From the NCBI RefSeq assembly GCF_004364125.1, contig NZ_SNZV01000004.1, forward strand, positions 62,001-126,000: a DNA stretch of 64,000 nucleotides, given 5' to 3'. Below are positions 37,086 to 45,201 of the stretch, one piece after another. Numbering within the stretch: position 1 is the first letter of the stretch; the number at the start of each line of letters is the position of its first letter. The translations under genes and the position numbers were made by a program. This DNA comes from Sphingobacterium paludis (GTDB lineage Bacteria; Bacteroidota; Bacteroidia; Sphingobacteriales; Sphingobacteriaceae). The notes beneath the pieces are model-generated. The model saw only the letters and a program-made list of their open reading frames with translations, made no database searches and had not been told where the DNA came from.

Positions 37086-37121
37086 GGGAAATACAGCGTA
37101 GATTTCCGTGCCGTATTTCCC
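37086..37121. terminator. Hairpin between convergent genes
   Basis: GGGAAATAC (37086-37094) pairs perfectly with GTATTTCCC (37113-37121) and is followed on + by CCTTTTATTT. It would stop the TetR transcript and possibly the lipoprotein transcript from the other side. Confidence 0.65.
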
Positions 37122-37157
37122 CTTTTATTTGATTAACAGTGTACCGATCTCGTACCG

Positions 37158-38921
37158 CTAGATCGCTGGATTAACGGTTCTTACGCATCGAATACTTCTT
37201 CCCTGCGTAAATGTTGTAGTCGCATCATTTTGAATGATGGTCTGCGAATAACCATCAAGAACGTTCACCAATCCTACCAAATTAACGCCTGAGTAGCTCA
37301 TTCTAAAAAAGGCTGGACGTATTGTGGCAGGTGCTGTGGCATCACCATTAAAGGTTTCGGTGTAATAATGGCCTTGTCCGCCCAGTAAAGCTACTACGAG
37401 CGCCGGTTGTTGAACGAGCAGGCCGGTCGCGGTTCGGAAACCATAAAAGCCTAGTCGTAATTGATCCATCCCAGCGTAAGCTGGATTCGCCGGTTGGGTA
37501 GAACTTCTGTCCCAATTGGCCGCGATACCGGCCCCGCCCAAGAGAAGCGGTGTATAGCCTTCCAGTGAGTTGGGTAGTCCTAGTGCCTGATACTCCGCAG
37601 GGGTGGGCAGTCGCCAGGTTCCAGCTGGATAGACACTCCTGCATACATCGACGCTATTAAATGTGGCGCCTGTGGGTGTGTTGGTTCCAAAGTTCCATAG
37701 ATCGACATTGGCTGAAAATGAATAATTTATTGGATGTGGTCGGAATCGGTACCGAAACCCAGCGGGAGCTGCTGCTTGGAATGTCAGGTTTGAGCGTGCC
37801 CAGCGAATAGGCGATGTACCCACCCGGATACCGGACTCAATGAGTCGTGCGGTGACGGCGTAGCTACTTCCTCGAACAGGCGAAAAGGCAGAGCCAAAAT
37901 TAATCGTGTTGTCAGCAAACGTTCGTGTAGAACCGTCGTCGAGGGTCAAGTTTAAAGGATTCAGACGCAACTGCAAGCTTCCGGCTGTCACTGGCCTCGG
38001 GCGTACGGTGTAGATAGCGCCGACACTTACGCCTGCTGTGGTGCTCGTCATGTTGTTGGAGCTCAACGCTGAGGCCTGAAAATTCGAGAAACTACTATCT
38101 CTAACATTAAAGTCGGCAGTTTCGCTGAGTGCGCCACCAGATCCTATCGCGAAGGATAGGTTGGAATTGGCGGCGATACTGCCAAACATACCACGCGTAT
38201 CCACGGTTAACACCACCTGCGAAGTGTATCTCCTTAATACAATATTTAAGTTGTTTTGTCCGAATTGTGTGAAAATGGTGCCTGCCGCATATAGGAAATC
38301 TTTATTGGCAATTTGGGCAGCTGAAACAATGTTGTTCGTTACTGTTGGTGAGGATGTGCTTTCATTGGTAGACACTGCGATCCACCTGTAGTTAAAGCCC
38401 GACGCAATAGCGACCGGTGGAAAAGAAGAGCCCGTGGATTCTACGTTGATAATCGGCGTAGTTTCGTTTTCCCTGTAAATAAGGATTCGGCAGCGTATGC
38501 TGCCGCCAATAGGACGACTGACCATGCGTAAATTTTTGGTCGACATCCGTGCCTCCTCATTTCCGGATCTTGTGTTAGTGGCGACGGCGGAAGCAGGATG
38601 TGTTTTGACTATTTCAAAATCAATGTCGAAATCGTTTGAAAAATACATCTCGTGTTCTTTCCCGTCATTGTCCAAAGAAAACGGTGTGTTTAATTTGTTG
38701 CCGCCGACGCTGGCGCCTGCGGTTGATCGGCTTCCGTGTTTCGAAGTCAGCTCGATGGGCGTTTCGTCAAGCATGTAATCTTCCAGTCCGCTAACCGTCA
38801 CGGTTAGGGAAGCGTCTTGGTTTGTTTCGTTGTTGCTTCCTTTGTTGCAGCTAAATAGGGTACAGGCTATGCTTATACATAGTATAAGCCTGATGTAGGT
38901 TGGTAGGTTTGCAGGTGTCAT
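37158..38921 (-). CDS. Lipoprotein with FISUMP-like C-terminus, module copy 1
   Basis: A 587-residue surface lipoprotein with a lipobox (CTLFSC, C25). An N-terminal beta-rich fimbrillin-like region follows (SLTVTVSGLEDYM, then NLNIVLRRYTSQVVLTVD). The C-terminal third resembles the Fibrobacter succinogenes major paralogous (FISUMP) domain, with VYPAGTWRLPTPAEYQ and the last residues GRSIRCVR. It lies 23 bp after a small peptide gene on the same strand and has three relatives in this window. The role is probably an adhesin or surface structure subunit; that is inference. Confidence 0.78.
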   Translation of the reverse strand: MTPANLPTYIRLILCISIACTLFSCNKGSNNETNQDASLTVTVSGLEDYMLDETPIELTSKHGSRSTAGASVGGNKLNTPFSLDNDGKEHEMYFSNDFDIDFEIVKTHPASAVATNTRSGNEEARMSTKNLRMVSRPIGGSIRCRILIYRENETTPIINVESTGSSFPPVAIASGFNYRWIAVSTNESTSSPTVTNNIVSAAQIANKDFLYAAGTIFTQFGQNNLNIVLRRYTSQVVLTVDTRGMFGSIAANSNLSFAIGSGGALSETADFNVRDSSFSNFQASALSSNNMTSTTAGVSVGAIYTVRPRPVTAGSLQLRLNPLNLTLDDGSTRTFADNTINFGSAFSPVRGSSYAVTARLIESGIRVGTSPIRWARSNLTFQAAAPAGFRYRFRPHPINYSFSANVDLWNFGTNTPTGATFNSVDVCRSVYPAGTWRLPTPAEYQALGLPNSLEGYTPLLLGGAGIAANWDRSSTQPANPAYAGMDQLRLGFYGFRTATGLLVQQPALVVALLGGQGHYYTETFNGDATAPATIRPAFFRMSYSGVNLVGLVNVLDGYSQTIIQNDATTTFTQGRSIRCVRTVNPAI

Positions 38922-38944
38922 GTTTCTTGCGCTTTAATGTTTTA

Positions 38945-39121
38945 CTACAGATCCAAATCATTAGAAAATCCTTGTTGCGTTTGCCAGTCCTCTATGTAGG
39001 GCGAATTGTCTTGAGCGTTGCCTGGGTTTATTTGGGCGCCTGTAGATGCAGCTGCCATAGAAGATTCTAACCATACGATTGTGCAAGTGACTGTAGGGTG
39101 GGTGTAAGCTTTCTTTTCCAT
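38945..39121 (-). CDS. Short peptide of the peptide/lipoprotein module, copy 1
   Basis: A 58-residue peptide, MEKKAYTHPTVTCTIVWLESS, then an MAAASTG core and an acidic C-terminus ending SNDLDL. Its sequence is clearly kin to the peptide genes at 44369 and 46992 and more distantly at 52329, and each precedes a lipoprotein gene. No signal peptide. Small peptides with this KxYxxP...LExSxAA pattern occur widely in Bacteroidota but have no function that I know. ATG 39121 is chosen over 39145 because the relatives start there. Confidence 0.75.
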   Translation of the reverse strand: MEKKAYTHPTVTCTIVWLESSMAAASTGAQINPGNAQDNSPYIEDWQTQQGFSNDLDL

Positions 39122-39842
39122 CTTTACCTTATTAGTATATAGCAATTCTTAAAATTCGCATACAGCACGCTAGTGGGCATGTTTCCATGCCTTTCGCGCG
39201 TTTGGTATTGTAGAAAAATGGTTAGGCTGTGTCTGAAAATCTTTTAGTCGTTTTATGCAAAATTTAGCCAATAAGGGGCATGCCTAGCGAAAAAGTGTTT
39301 TTTTTCACGAGAATCATGCATTATTTACATAAAACGGTTAGGTACATCAATATGCGTCGTGTACCAATTATTTCATAAGCAGTGATGCCAACAAGCATGT
39401 AGCTTGCGACGGTAGGGTCAAAAGTTTCTTACACTCCTAACTCATTTTTCAAGAACGTGACTCTTTTTCGGGGAAAGTGTCATTAAACCCTTTTTTTGAA
39501 TTTTTAACTATTTATAATTTTCATAAGCTTCATCACAAACACTTCATATTAGCATGTGTAGTTGCACGATGCCTGTGGCTTGGATAGCCACTTTAATTTT
39601 TTCATAAGCAATTCAATGTCCGCGCTAGAAGCAGTATTAGTACGGACGTTGTAATAACACAACAAATATAGGGATTGTTTCAATTACTTTACACTTTTAG
39701 AAAAAAAATAATCATTATCGGGAGTTTTTGCCACAAGGGACGCCTTATGACTAGACATTATGCTATGCATCCTGTATCGATTACAGGGTATAGTAAGTCA
39801 GGTAATGTAGAAACATTACTCGAGAAGAAAAATCTTGCTACT
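39122..39842. other. Gap between peptide gene copy 1 and phospholipase gene
   Basis: AT-rich. 39228-39245 (GGCTGTGTCTGAAAATC) recalls insertion sequence ends but no transposase or partner end is present. No gene found. Confidence 0.45.
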
Positions 39843-42302
39843 CTACCGTTCGCCGCCCATCAAGGGGTCGGTGCGGCTTGTTTTTCCGGTTTCTAGATGG
39901 CCGGCATATTGGTAAGAGAAATGAGGATCTTCGTTGGAGGTGATTTCCATATCGTACCATCCGAAAGACTTTTTCAAGGACGTTTTCCAGGTGAAATTCG
40001 TGCTGCTCAACGCCTTGCTAGGCATTCCGTATGATAGGTCCTTGATCATTAATTGTTGCTGATTATTATTGGATTGGACCGTCAGATACTCCGTATGATC
40101 GACCTGCGTTACTATTAGTACAGCGGTTTTTGCCGATTTTGATCCCTTGAAAGAACGGTAGAATCCATTCGGCCCATAGATCCGAAGGTGGTAGTTGTCG
40201 CTTTTGAACTGATCCAATGGCCATTCATAAATAAGGGGTTCGTCTTGCCGTACCGCGAAGTTCCACGTTTTGCCACGTGTATTGTTTTCGCCGTAACCTA
40301 GCGGCGAGATCGCGAAAAACGGGACCCCGACTTCTTTCGTTTTCGAAAGCCCTCTGTGTACTTTAAACTGCACACGTAGGACATTCTTTGTTTGATCAAC
40401 AGATGCGTTTACAGCGATGGCGTACGGTAGCGCACAGGCAAGCTTTGTTCCTTTTTCTTGAGGCGAATTCCATAGTTCCGTCGTGTTTTCTTTATTTTTG
40501 AAGGCGCTACTGTCCAGCTTTGTAAAACCTGATGGAAGCGCTTTTTCCCTTGCAGCGTGGATGCGCTCTACATGCACATTACGATCTACTGAATCGATCG
40601 TAACACGGTCAACGTGGTTAACCGGTTCAAATACAGAGGTCAGATTGCCGCAAATTAACCTACGCCAATCGCTTAAATTCTCCTCGACGACTTGCTTGTT
40701 GAATTTTTTCTGCATGAAATACTCCAAAAATTGTAAGGAAGAAGTTAGGTCAAATACTTCCGAATTGACACGCCCTCCCTTGCTCCAAGGAGATGCTATA
40801 ACAAGCGGTACGCGAAATCCGAGGCCTATGGGGCTGTCAAGTGTGTTTCCTTCATTTCCGGAGCGGCGTCTTTCTTGTTCCATGGTCACATATTCGTTTT
40901 CGGTGCGCATGCCTTGTGGTAAGGCTCCGCTGTCTGGGCGATCACTGTGTGCCGGAACAAATGGCGGCACATGGTCGAAATAGCCATCATTCTCATCGTA
41001 AGTCAATATAAAGATCGTCTTTTTCCAGATTTCTGGGTTTTCGGTCAGGATATCGAGTGCCTCGGAAACATACCAAGCGCCATACCAGGGCGATGAGGGA
41101 TGGTCGGAAAACCGACAAGGTGCTACTAACCAAGATACGGTCGGTAAGGAGTTGGTTTTAACGTCTTGCCTAAATTGATGGAAAACGTCGCCTTTCGGAA
41201 CGGCTACTTCTTCCTCTTTCTGCTGATCGCGGTAGCGTATTGTTTCCAGTTGGTGGTAGTTCGGGTCGCCACTATTGGTCGTGAACGCCTTGCGGTGTAT
41301 GGATTGCTGGAAAGGATCCAGCTTCTTAAAAGCTTCTTCTCCAAAACGTTCTATATCCTTTCGCAGGATTCGTGCTTCTTTTTGCAAAGCCGCACGCTTT
41401 TCGCTTTTGTCAGCAGAGCCTGTAGCAAGAGCCTCTTCCACAGCATGTAGTCGTTGGCGCAGGTAATTCACGTGGGCTGGATGGAAACGTACGTGGTACT
41501 GTTGGTGAAACTCCAGGTTGTTATCCGTAAAATTAGCTAGCCAGTCGCTTTGTTCGCCTTCAAAGCCTACCGGGACACTGAGCTCATTTTGATATACCTT
41601 CCAGGAAATACCCGCTTCTTCCAGACGTTCTGGGTATGTTTTCCAGCCCACGTCTTTGTATTCTATTTGGCCATTATCTACATGGGCTTCAGATTCGGGG
41701 TTATGCGATTCTTCCCGTATGCTCGCTGACCAGAAATAAGATCGATTGGCGCATGTTCCGGTTAGTGAAGAACAGAAATGCTGGTCGCATATGGTAAAAG
41801 CGTCTGCAAAGGCGTAATAAAAGGGGATATCCTGCCGGTTGTGGTAACCCATGGTGAGGGGCATGTGCTTAAAATTAGGGTCGCCGGCTCGTTTTGCTTC
41901 CAGCCAGGTGTCCATTTTTCCATCATTGCGCGCGTGCACCATATCCTTCCAGCTGTGTGGTAGGGAGCCCATCCAGCTGGTCTTGCTGTTTTCGATGTCT
42001 AAACGAAAAGGCGCAAAGGTGTTCCCGTCATTATCTTGTTGGAACCATACGGGGAGCCCATTGGGCTGTTTGATAGCGCGAGGATCGTTAAAACCGCGCA
42101 CGCCTCTGAGCGTGCCATAACAATGGTCGAACGAGCGGTTTTCCTGCATCAGGAAAACAATATGTTCAGCATCCAGAAATGTCGATCCTAGGGGGGCTTC
42201 AATGGCCAGCGCCCGTTGTATCGAATCCGGAACAAGCTTGACCGCCGCAGTCGCGCCAGCAAGCAACGATGCTTTTTTTAAGAATGACCTTCTATTTTCC
42301 AT
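39843..42302 (-). CDS. Phosphocholine-specific phospholipase C, Tat-exported
   Basis: An 819-residue member of the bacterial phospholipase C / acid phosphatase family. The N-terminus ENRRSFLKKASLLAG is a twin-arginine signal. The phosphoesterase domain starts with HIVFLMQENRSFDHCYGTLRGVRGF and contains WLVAPCRFSDHPS and ILTYDENDGYFDHVPP. C-terminal DUF756-type repeats follow from about residue 620. These enzymes hydrolyse phosphatidylcholine or sphingomyelin outside the cell. ATG 42302 is chosen over 42359 because it places the RR motif at residues 4-5. It lies among the lipoprotein modules but is not part of one. Confidence 0.92.
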   Translation of the reverse strand: MENRRSFLKKASLLAGATAAVKLVPDSIQRALAIEAPLGSTFLDAEHIVFLMQENRSFDHCYGTLRGVRGFNDPRAIKQPNGLPVWFQQDNDGNTFAPFRLDIENSKTSWMGSLPHSWKDMVHARNDGKMDTWLEAKRAGDPNFKHMPLTMGYHNRQDIPFYYAFADAFTICDQHFCSSLTGTCANRSYFWSASIREESHNPESEAHVDNGQIEYKDVGWKTYPERLEEAGISWKVYQNELSVPVGFEGEQSDWLANFTDNNLEFHQQYHVRFHPAHVNYLRQRLHAVEEALATGSADKSEKRAALQKEARILRKDIERFGEEAFKKLDPFQQSIHRKAFTTNSGDPNYHQLETIRYRDQQKEEEVAVPKGDVFHQFRQDVKTNSLPTVSWLVAPCRFSDHPSSPWYGAWYVSEALDILTENPEIWKKTIFILTYDENDGYFDHVPPFVPAHSDRPDSGALPQGMRTENEYVTMEQERRRSGNEGNTLDSPIGLGFRVPLVIASPWSKGGRVNSEVFDLTSSLQFLEYFMQKKFNKQVVEENLSDWRRLICGNLTSVFEPVNHVDRVTIDSVDRNVHVERIHAAREKALPSGFTKLDSSAFKNKENTTELWNSPQEKGTKLACALPYAIAVNASVDQTKNVLRVQFKVHRGLSKTKEVGVPFFAISPLGYGENNTRGKTWNFAVRQDEPLIYEWPLDQFKSDNYHLRIYGPNGFYRSFKGSKSAKTAVLIVTQVDHTEYLTVQSNNNQQQLMIKDLSYGMPSKALSSTNFTWKTSLKKSFGWYDMEITSNEDPHFSYQYAGHLETGKTSRTDPLMGGER

Positions 42303-42435
42303 AATTCTTTTCGTAATAATGCTGTACGCGCTTTTCGTCTTTACGCTACGTGCTGACAAATAGTGTGTTACAAAACAAAGGATTTACTGTGAAATAGGCA
42401 AGATATTACTTGTGTAAAGCAAACGTAACAAAACT

Positions 42436-42471
42436 CCGTCATTTCAAGCCTTTAAAGGTTTGAAACGACGG
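42436..42471 (-). terminator. Terminator of lipoprotein copy 2
   Basis: CCGTC-a-TTTCAA-g-CC (42436-42450) folds back through TTTAAA to GG-t-TTGAAA-c-GACGG (42457-42471). It lies 134 bp after the copy 2 stop on the - strand and has A or T runs on both sides. Confidence 0.6.
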
Positions 42472-42604
42472 AAAAATTTGCATATTACAAAGCTTTTGAA
42501 GCGACATGTTCCCTTAATAAAGGGAGTACAACGAAAGTGCGTTACTAACGCATTACTCCTCCGCCTACTACGCACTATCAACGATTGTTTATGCTCACTA
42601 CCCA

Positions 42605-44347
42605 CTACGGATTAACCACCCGCACACAGCGGATGTTTCGCCCTTCAGTAATGGGTGTCTGACCGATTGGCACAACGCTTTGCGAATAGCCGGTCATACT
42701 ATTTGTTGGTCCTACTAAATTAGGGCCGCTGTAAATCATCCTTAAGTAGCTTACGGTACGGGTCGGTTGGTTATAGAGGGATGAAAAATAATGGCCTTGG
42801 CCGCTTAATTGTGTGCCGGTAACTGTCGGCTGTTGAGTTAGCGTACCATTCGTCATGCGGTAGCCATGGAAAGTAAGCCGCAGTTGGTCCATCCCGGGGT
42901 AGGCGCTGTTGGCCGGCTGCGTGGGGCTTCGATTCCAATTGACCACAATACCGGATCCTCCTGTACCAACCGGCGTGTAGCCTTCTATGGTCGCCGGGTT
43001 GCCAAGGGCGGATAAATCACCCGTGGTAGGGTATTTCCAGGTTCCCGCCGGATAAACCTGATTACAGGCCTCTACGGCATCGAATGGGATGTTAGGCATA
43101 GATGTCCCGAAGTTCCACAGGTCGACATTCGGATCAAATATATAGTTTACAGGATGCGGCCGGAAGCGGTATCGAAAACCCGCAGCAGCGGAAGCCCGGT
43201 AAGTTAGGTTTGACCGAGCCCATCGAATGTTCGATGAGCCTACCCGTACGCCCGATTCAATAAGCCTTGCGGAAATGGCATAGCTGCTGCCCCGCACGGG
43301 AGAAAATGCCGAACCAAAGCTGAGCGTGTTGTCGGCAAAGGTCCGCGTGCTGCCGTCGTCAAGCGTCAGGCGTAAGGGGTTAAGCCGCAATTGCAAGCTG
43401 CCGGCTGCTACTGCCCGCGGACGAACGGTGTAGATTGTTCCTACGCGAAGGGCCGGGTCGGTATTGCTCATGTTGTTCGAGCTCAACGCGACAGGTTGAA
43501 AATTAGAGAAGCTGCTGTCCTGTACGTTGAAATCAGCAGTTTCGCTGAGTGTGCCGCCGCCGTTAATAACGAAGGAGATATTGGAATTGGCCGCTATATT
43601 GCCAAACATGCCGCGGGAGTCCACGGTCAACTGTATCTGCGAAGTGTATCGTTTAAACACGATGTTTAAATAGTTCTGACCAAACTGGGAGAAAAAGCTT
43701 CCCGAGGCATATAGAAAATCCTTGTTGGCAATTTGGGCACCTGATACCACATTGTTGGCTACTGTTGGCGCGGATGTCGTCTCGTTGGTGGAAAGAGCTA
43801 CCCACCTGTAACTAAAGCCTGAGGCAATGGCTACGGCGGGGAAGGTTGATCCGGTGGCCTCCACATTGACGATGGGCGTTGTTTCATTTGCTCTGTAGAT
43901 CAACAGGCGGTATCTCACCCCGCTGCCAAGAACTTGCCGGGCCATCAGCGAACGCTTGGCCGACAGCCGTGGAGCATGGTTGCTTAATGGGGCTTCTTTT
44001 GGCGTTGCCGATGCGGGGTGTGTTTTAACGATCTCAAAATCAACATCAAAATCATTTAAAAACTGGATTTCATGTTCTTTGCCATCATCGCTCGCTATTT
44101 TCTTTATGCCTAACAGGTTGTTTGTACTCGAATTAGGGATGGTGGCCGAGCGGGGTTCGCTTGCTGCCTGGAGGCTTATTTGTGTGTCTTCCATCACATA
44201 ATCTTCTAGCCCGCTTACGCTTACCGACAGGGAGGCGTCTTGGTTTGTTTCGTTGCTACGCTCTTTCGAGCAGCTGAACAATAGGGTGCATGCCAAACCA
44301 ATGCATAGCATCAGTTTGAAACAAGTTGGTGCATTTCTGGTTATCAT
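42605..44347 (-). CDS. Lipoprotein with FISUMP-like C-terminus, module copy 2
   Basis: A 580-residue relative of the gene at 37158, with lipobox CTLLFSC (C26), the SGLEDYV segment, an N-terminal fimbrillin-like region and a FISUMP-like end (VYPAGTWKYPT, GRNIRCVR). Its central region is almost identical in DNA to copy 3 for more than 100 bp (near 43065-43190 and 45700-45815), pointing to gene conversion or recent duplication. The peptide gene just upstream is frameshifted. It ends before a terminator hairpin. Confidence 0.78.
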   Translation of the reverse strand: MITRNAPTCFKLMLCIGLACTLLFSCSKERSNETNQDASLSVSVSGLEDYVMEDTQISLQAASEPRSATIPNSSTNNLLGIKKIASDDGKEHEIQFLNDFDVDFEIVKTHPASATPKEAPLSNHAPRLSAKRSLMARQVLGSGVRYRLLIYRANETTPIVNVEATGSTFPAVAIASGFSYRWVALSTNETTSAPTVANNVVSGAQIANKDFLYASGSFFSQFGQNYLNIVFKRYTSQIQLTVDSRGMFGNIAANSNISFVINGGGTLSETADFNVQDSSFSNFQPVALSSNNMSNTDPALRVGTIYTVRPRAVAAGSLQLRLNPLRLTLDDGSTRTFADNTLSFGSAFSPVRGSSYAISARLIESGVRVGSSNIRWARSNLTYRASAAAGFRYRFRPHPVNYIFDPNVDLWNFGTSMPNIPFDAVEACNQVYPAGTWKYPTTGDLSALGNPATIEGYTPVGTGGSGIVVNWNRSPTQPANSAYPGMDQLRLTFHGYRMTNGTLTQQPTVTGTQLSGQGHYFSSLYNQPTRTVSYLRMIYSGPNLVGPTNSMTGYSQSVVPIGQTPITEGRNIRCVRVVNP

Positions 44348-44368
44348 GCTGCGTCTGTTTTTTTCTAG

Positions 44369-44547
44369 TTACAAATCGAAGTCATTGGAAACTCCCGTTC
44401 CGGTTTGTATATCCTCTACGTAGGGCGAGTTGTCGAGAGCCGAGCTTCCAGGATTCACACGAGCGCCAGTCGACATGGCGGCTAACGATGATTCTAGCCA
44501 AACGATAGTGCATGTCATGTTATGGGGGTGTACACTTTTTTATCCAT
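44369..44547 (-). pseudogene. Frameshifted peptide gene of module copy 2
   Basis: The relatives begin MDKKTYT or MEKKAYT. Here the start ATG 44547 gives MDKKVYTPIT and a stop, because a run of C residues on the coding strand (G5 at 44524-44528 on +) is one base short. With one more C the frame reads on to MTCTIVWLESSLAAMSTG and the usual SNDFDL end, giving 59 residues. An internal ATG at 44518 could still produce the last 49. A homopolymer tract could allow phase variation or be a sequencing error. Confidence 0.65.
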
Positions 44548-44676
44548 CTTGATAGTTTAATTATCGGTAATTTATGAGCAACTAACGTGCCATAGTGTAA
44601 TATAATTTCTTTATTAATTATTAATGTCTCACAGAATAGATGTTTGCGCACGTAATAGGGTTTAAAAAAATAAAAA

Positions 44677-44700
44677 ATGTAAATTTTTGTCTACAAATAG
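44677..44700 (-). promoter_or_regulatory. Conserved 24-bp upstream element, module copy 2
   Basis: A 24-bp block containing ATTTTTGTCTACAAAT is identical to 47303-47326. Both lie about 130 bp before the peptide start of their module on the - strand. On that strand the block holds TTTG followed by an AT-rich area, so it could be a -33 region or an activator site. Confidence 0.55.
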
Positions 44701-44819
44701 GAGTTTATTTGCGCCGGGATAACGTGATTTTTTTAATCGCTGTTAAGAATATAAAATTTCTGCTATTATCAATCGCAAAAAAAATCGGGTTCGGGTGGAT
44801 GGGGTCGTACTAGGTAAGG

Positions 44820-44935
44820 TGCAGTTGGCTCGGTTCGGTTTTGTTTTCGCTGTATACGAGAAGGTGGTGGCGCAAGGCATCGCCCAAAAGTTGTGTGGCC
44901 ATCAATGAGCGTTGGGCCGATAGACGTGTGGAAGC
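44820..44935 (-). pseudogene. Fragment of a further module lipoprotein
   Basis: On the - strand the frame has TRLSAQRSLMATQ and LLVYSENKTEP, which match PRLSAQRSLIARQ and LLIYRENETEP of copies 2 and 3, at protein and DNA level. No start, lipobox or C-terminal domain remains. It marks a lost copy between modules 2 and 3. Confidence 0.75.
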
Positions 44936-45120
44936 GTATTCTCTGTGCATTCTCCTGCTCATCACCTTTTGTAGGTTTATCTCGTCTTTCGTGTCGAAAT
45001 GGCGCAAAAATGTCGGGAAATTTAGTAGGCATGAATCGGCTGACGTCTCTGCGATGAATGTAGCGGCTAAACTAGAATGCTACATTCCCCGGCGCTTGTG
45101 CATGAGTACGCGGGTCAAGC

Positions 45121-45153
45121 AAAGGAGACAATGTCATATCGGCCTTGTCTCCT
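45121..45153. terminator. Hairpin after lipoprotein copy 3
   Basis: AAGGAGACAA (45121-45130) pairs perfectly with TTGTCTCCTT (45144-45153) and is followed on + by TT. A smaller hairpin TAGCCTA-CAGG-TAGGCTA is at 45170-45187. One or both should end the copy 3 transcript. Confidence 0.6.
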
Positions 45154-45201
45154 TTTAACCTTCTATTCGGTAGCCTACAGGTAGGCTAAGATTTCGCGTT
45201 A

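Noticed and set aside
39228..39245. Insertion sequence end
   Set aside because: The sequence recalls IS termini but there is no transposase, partner end or target duplication.
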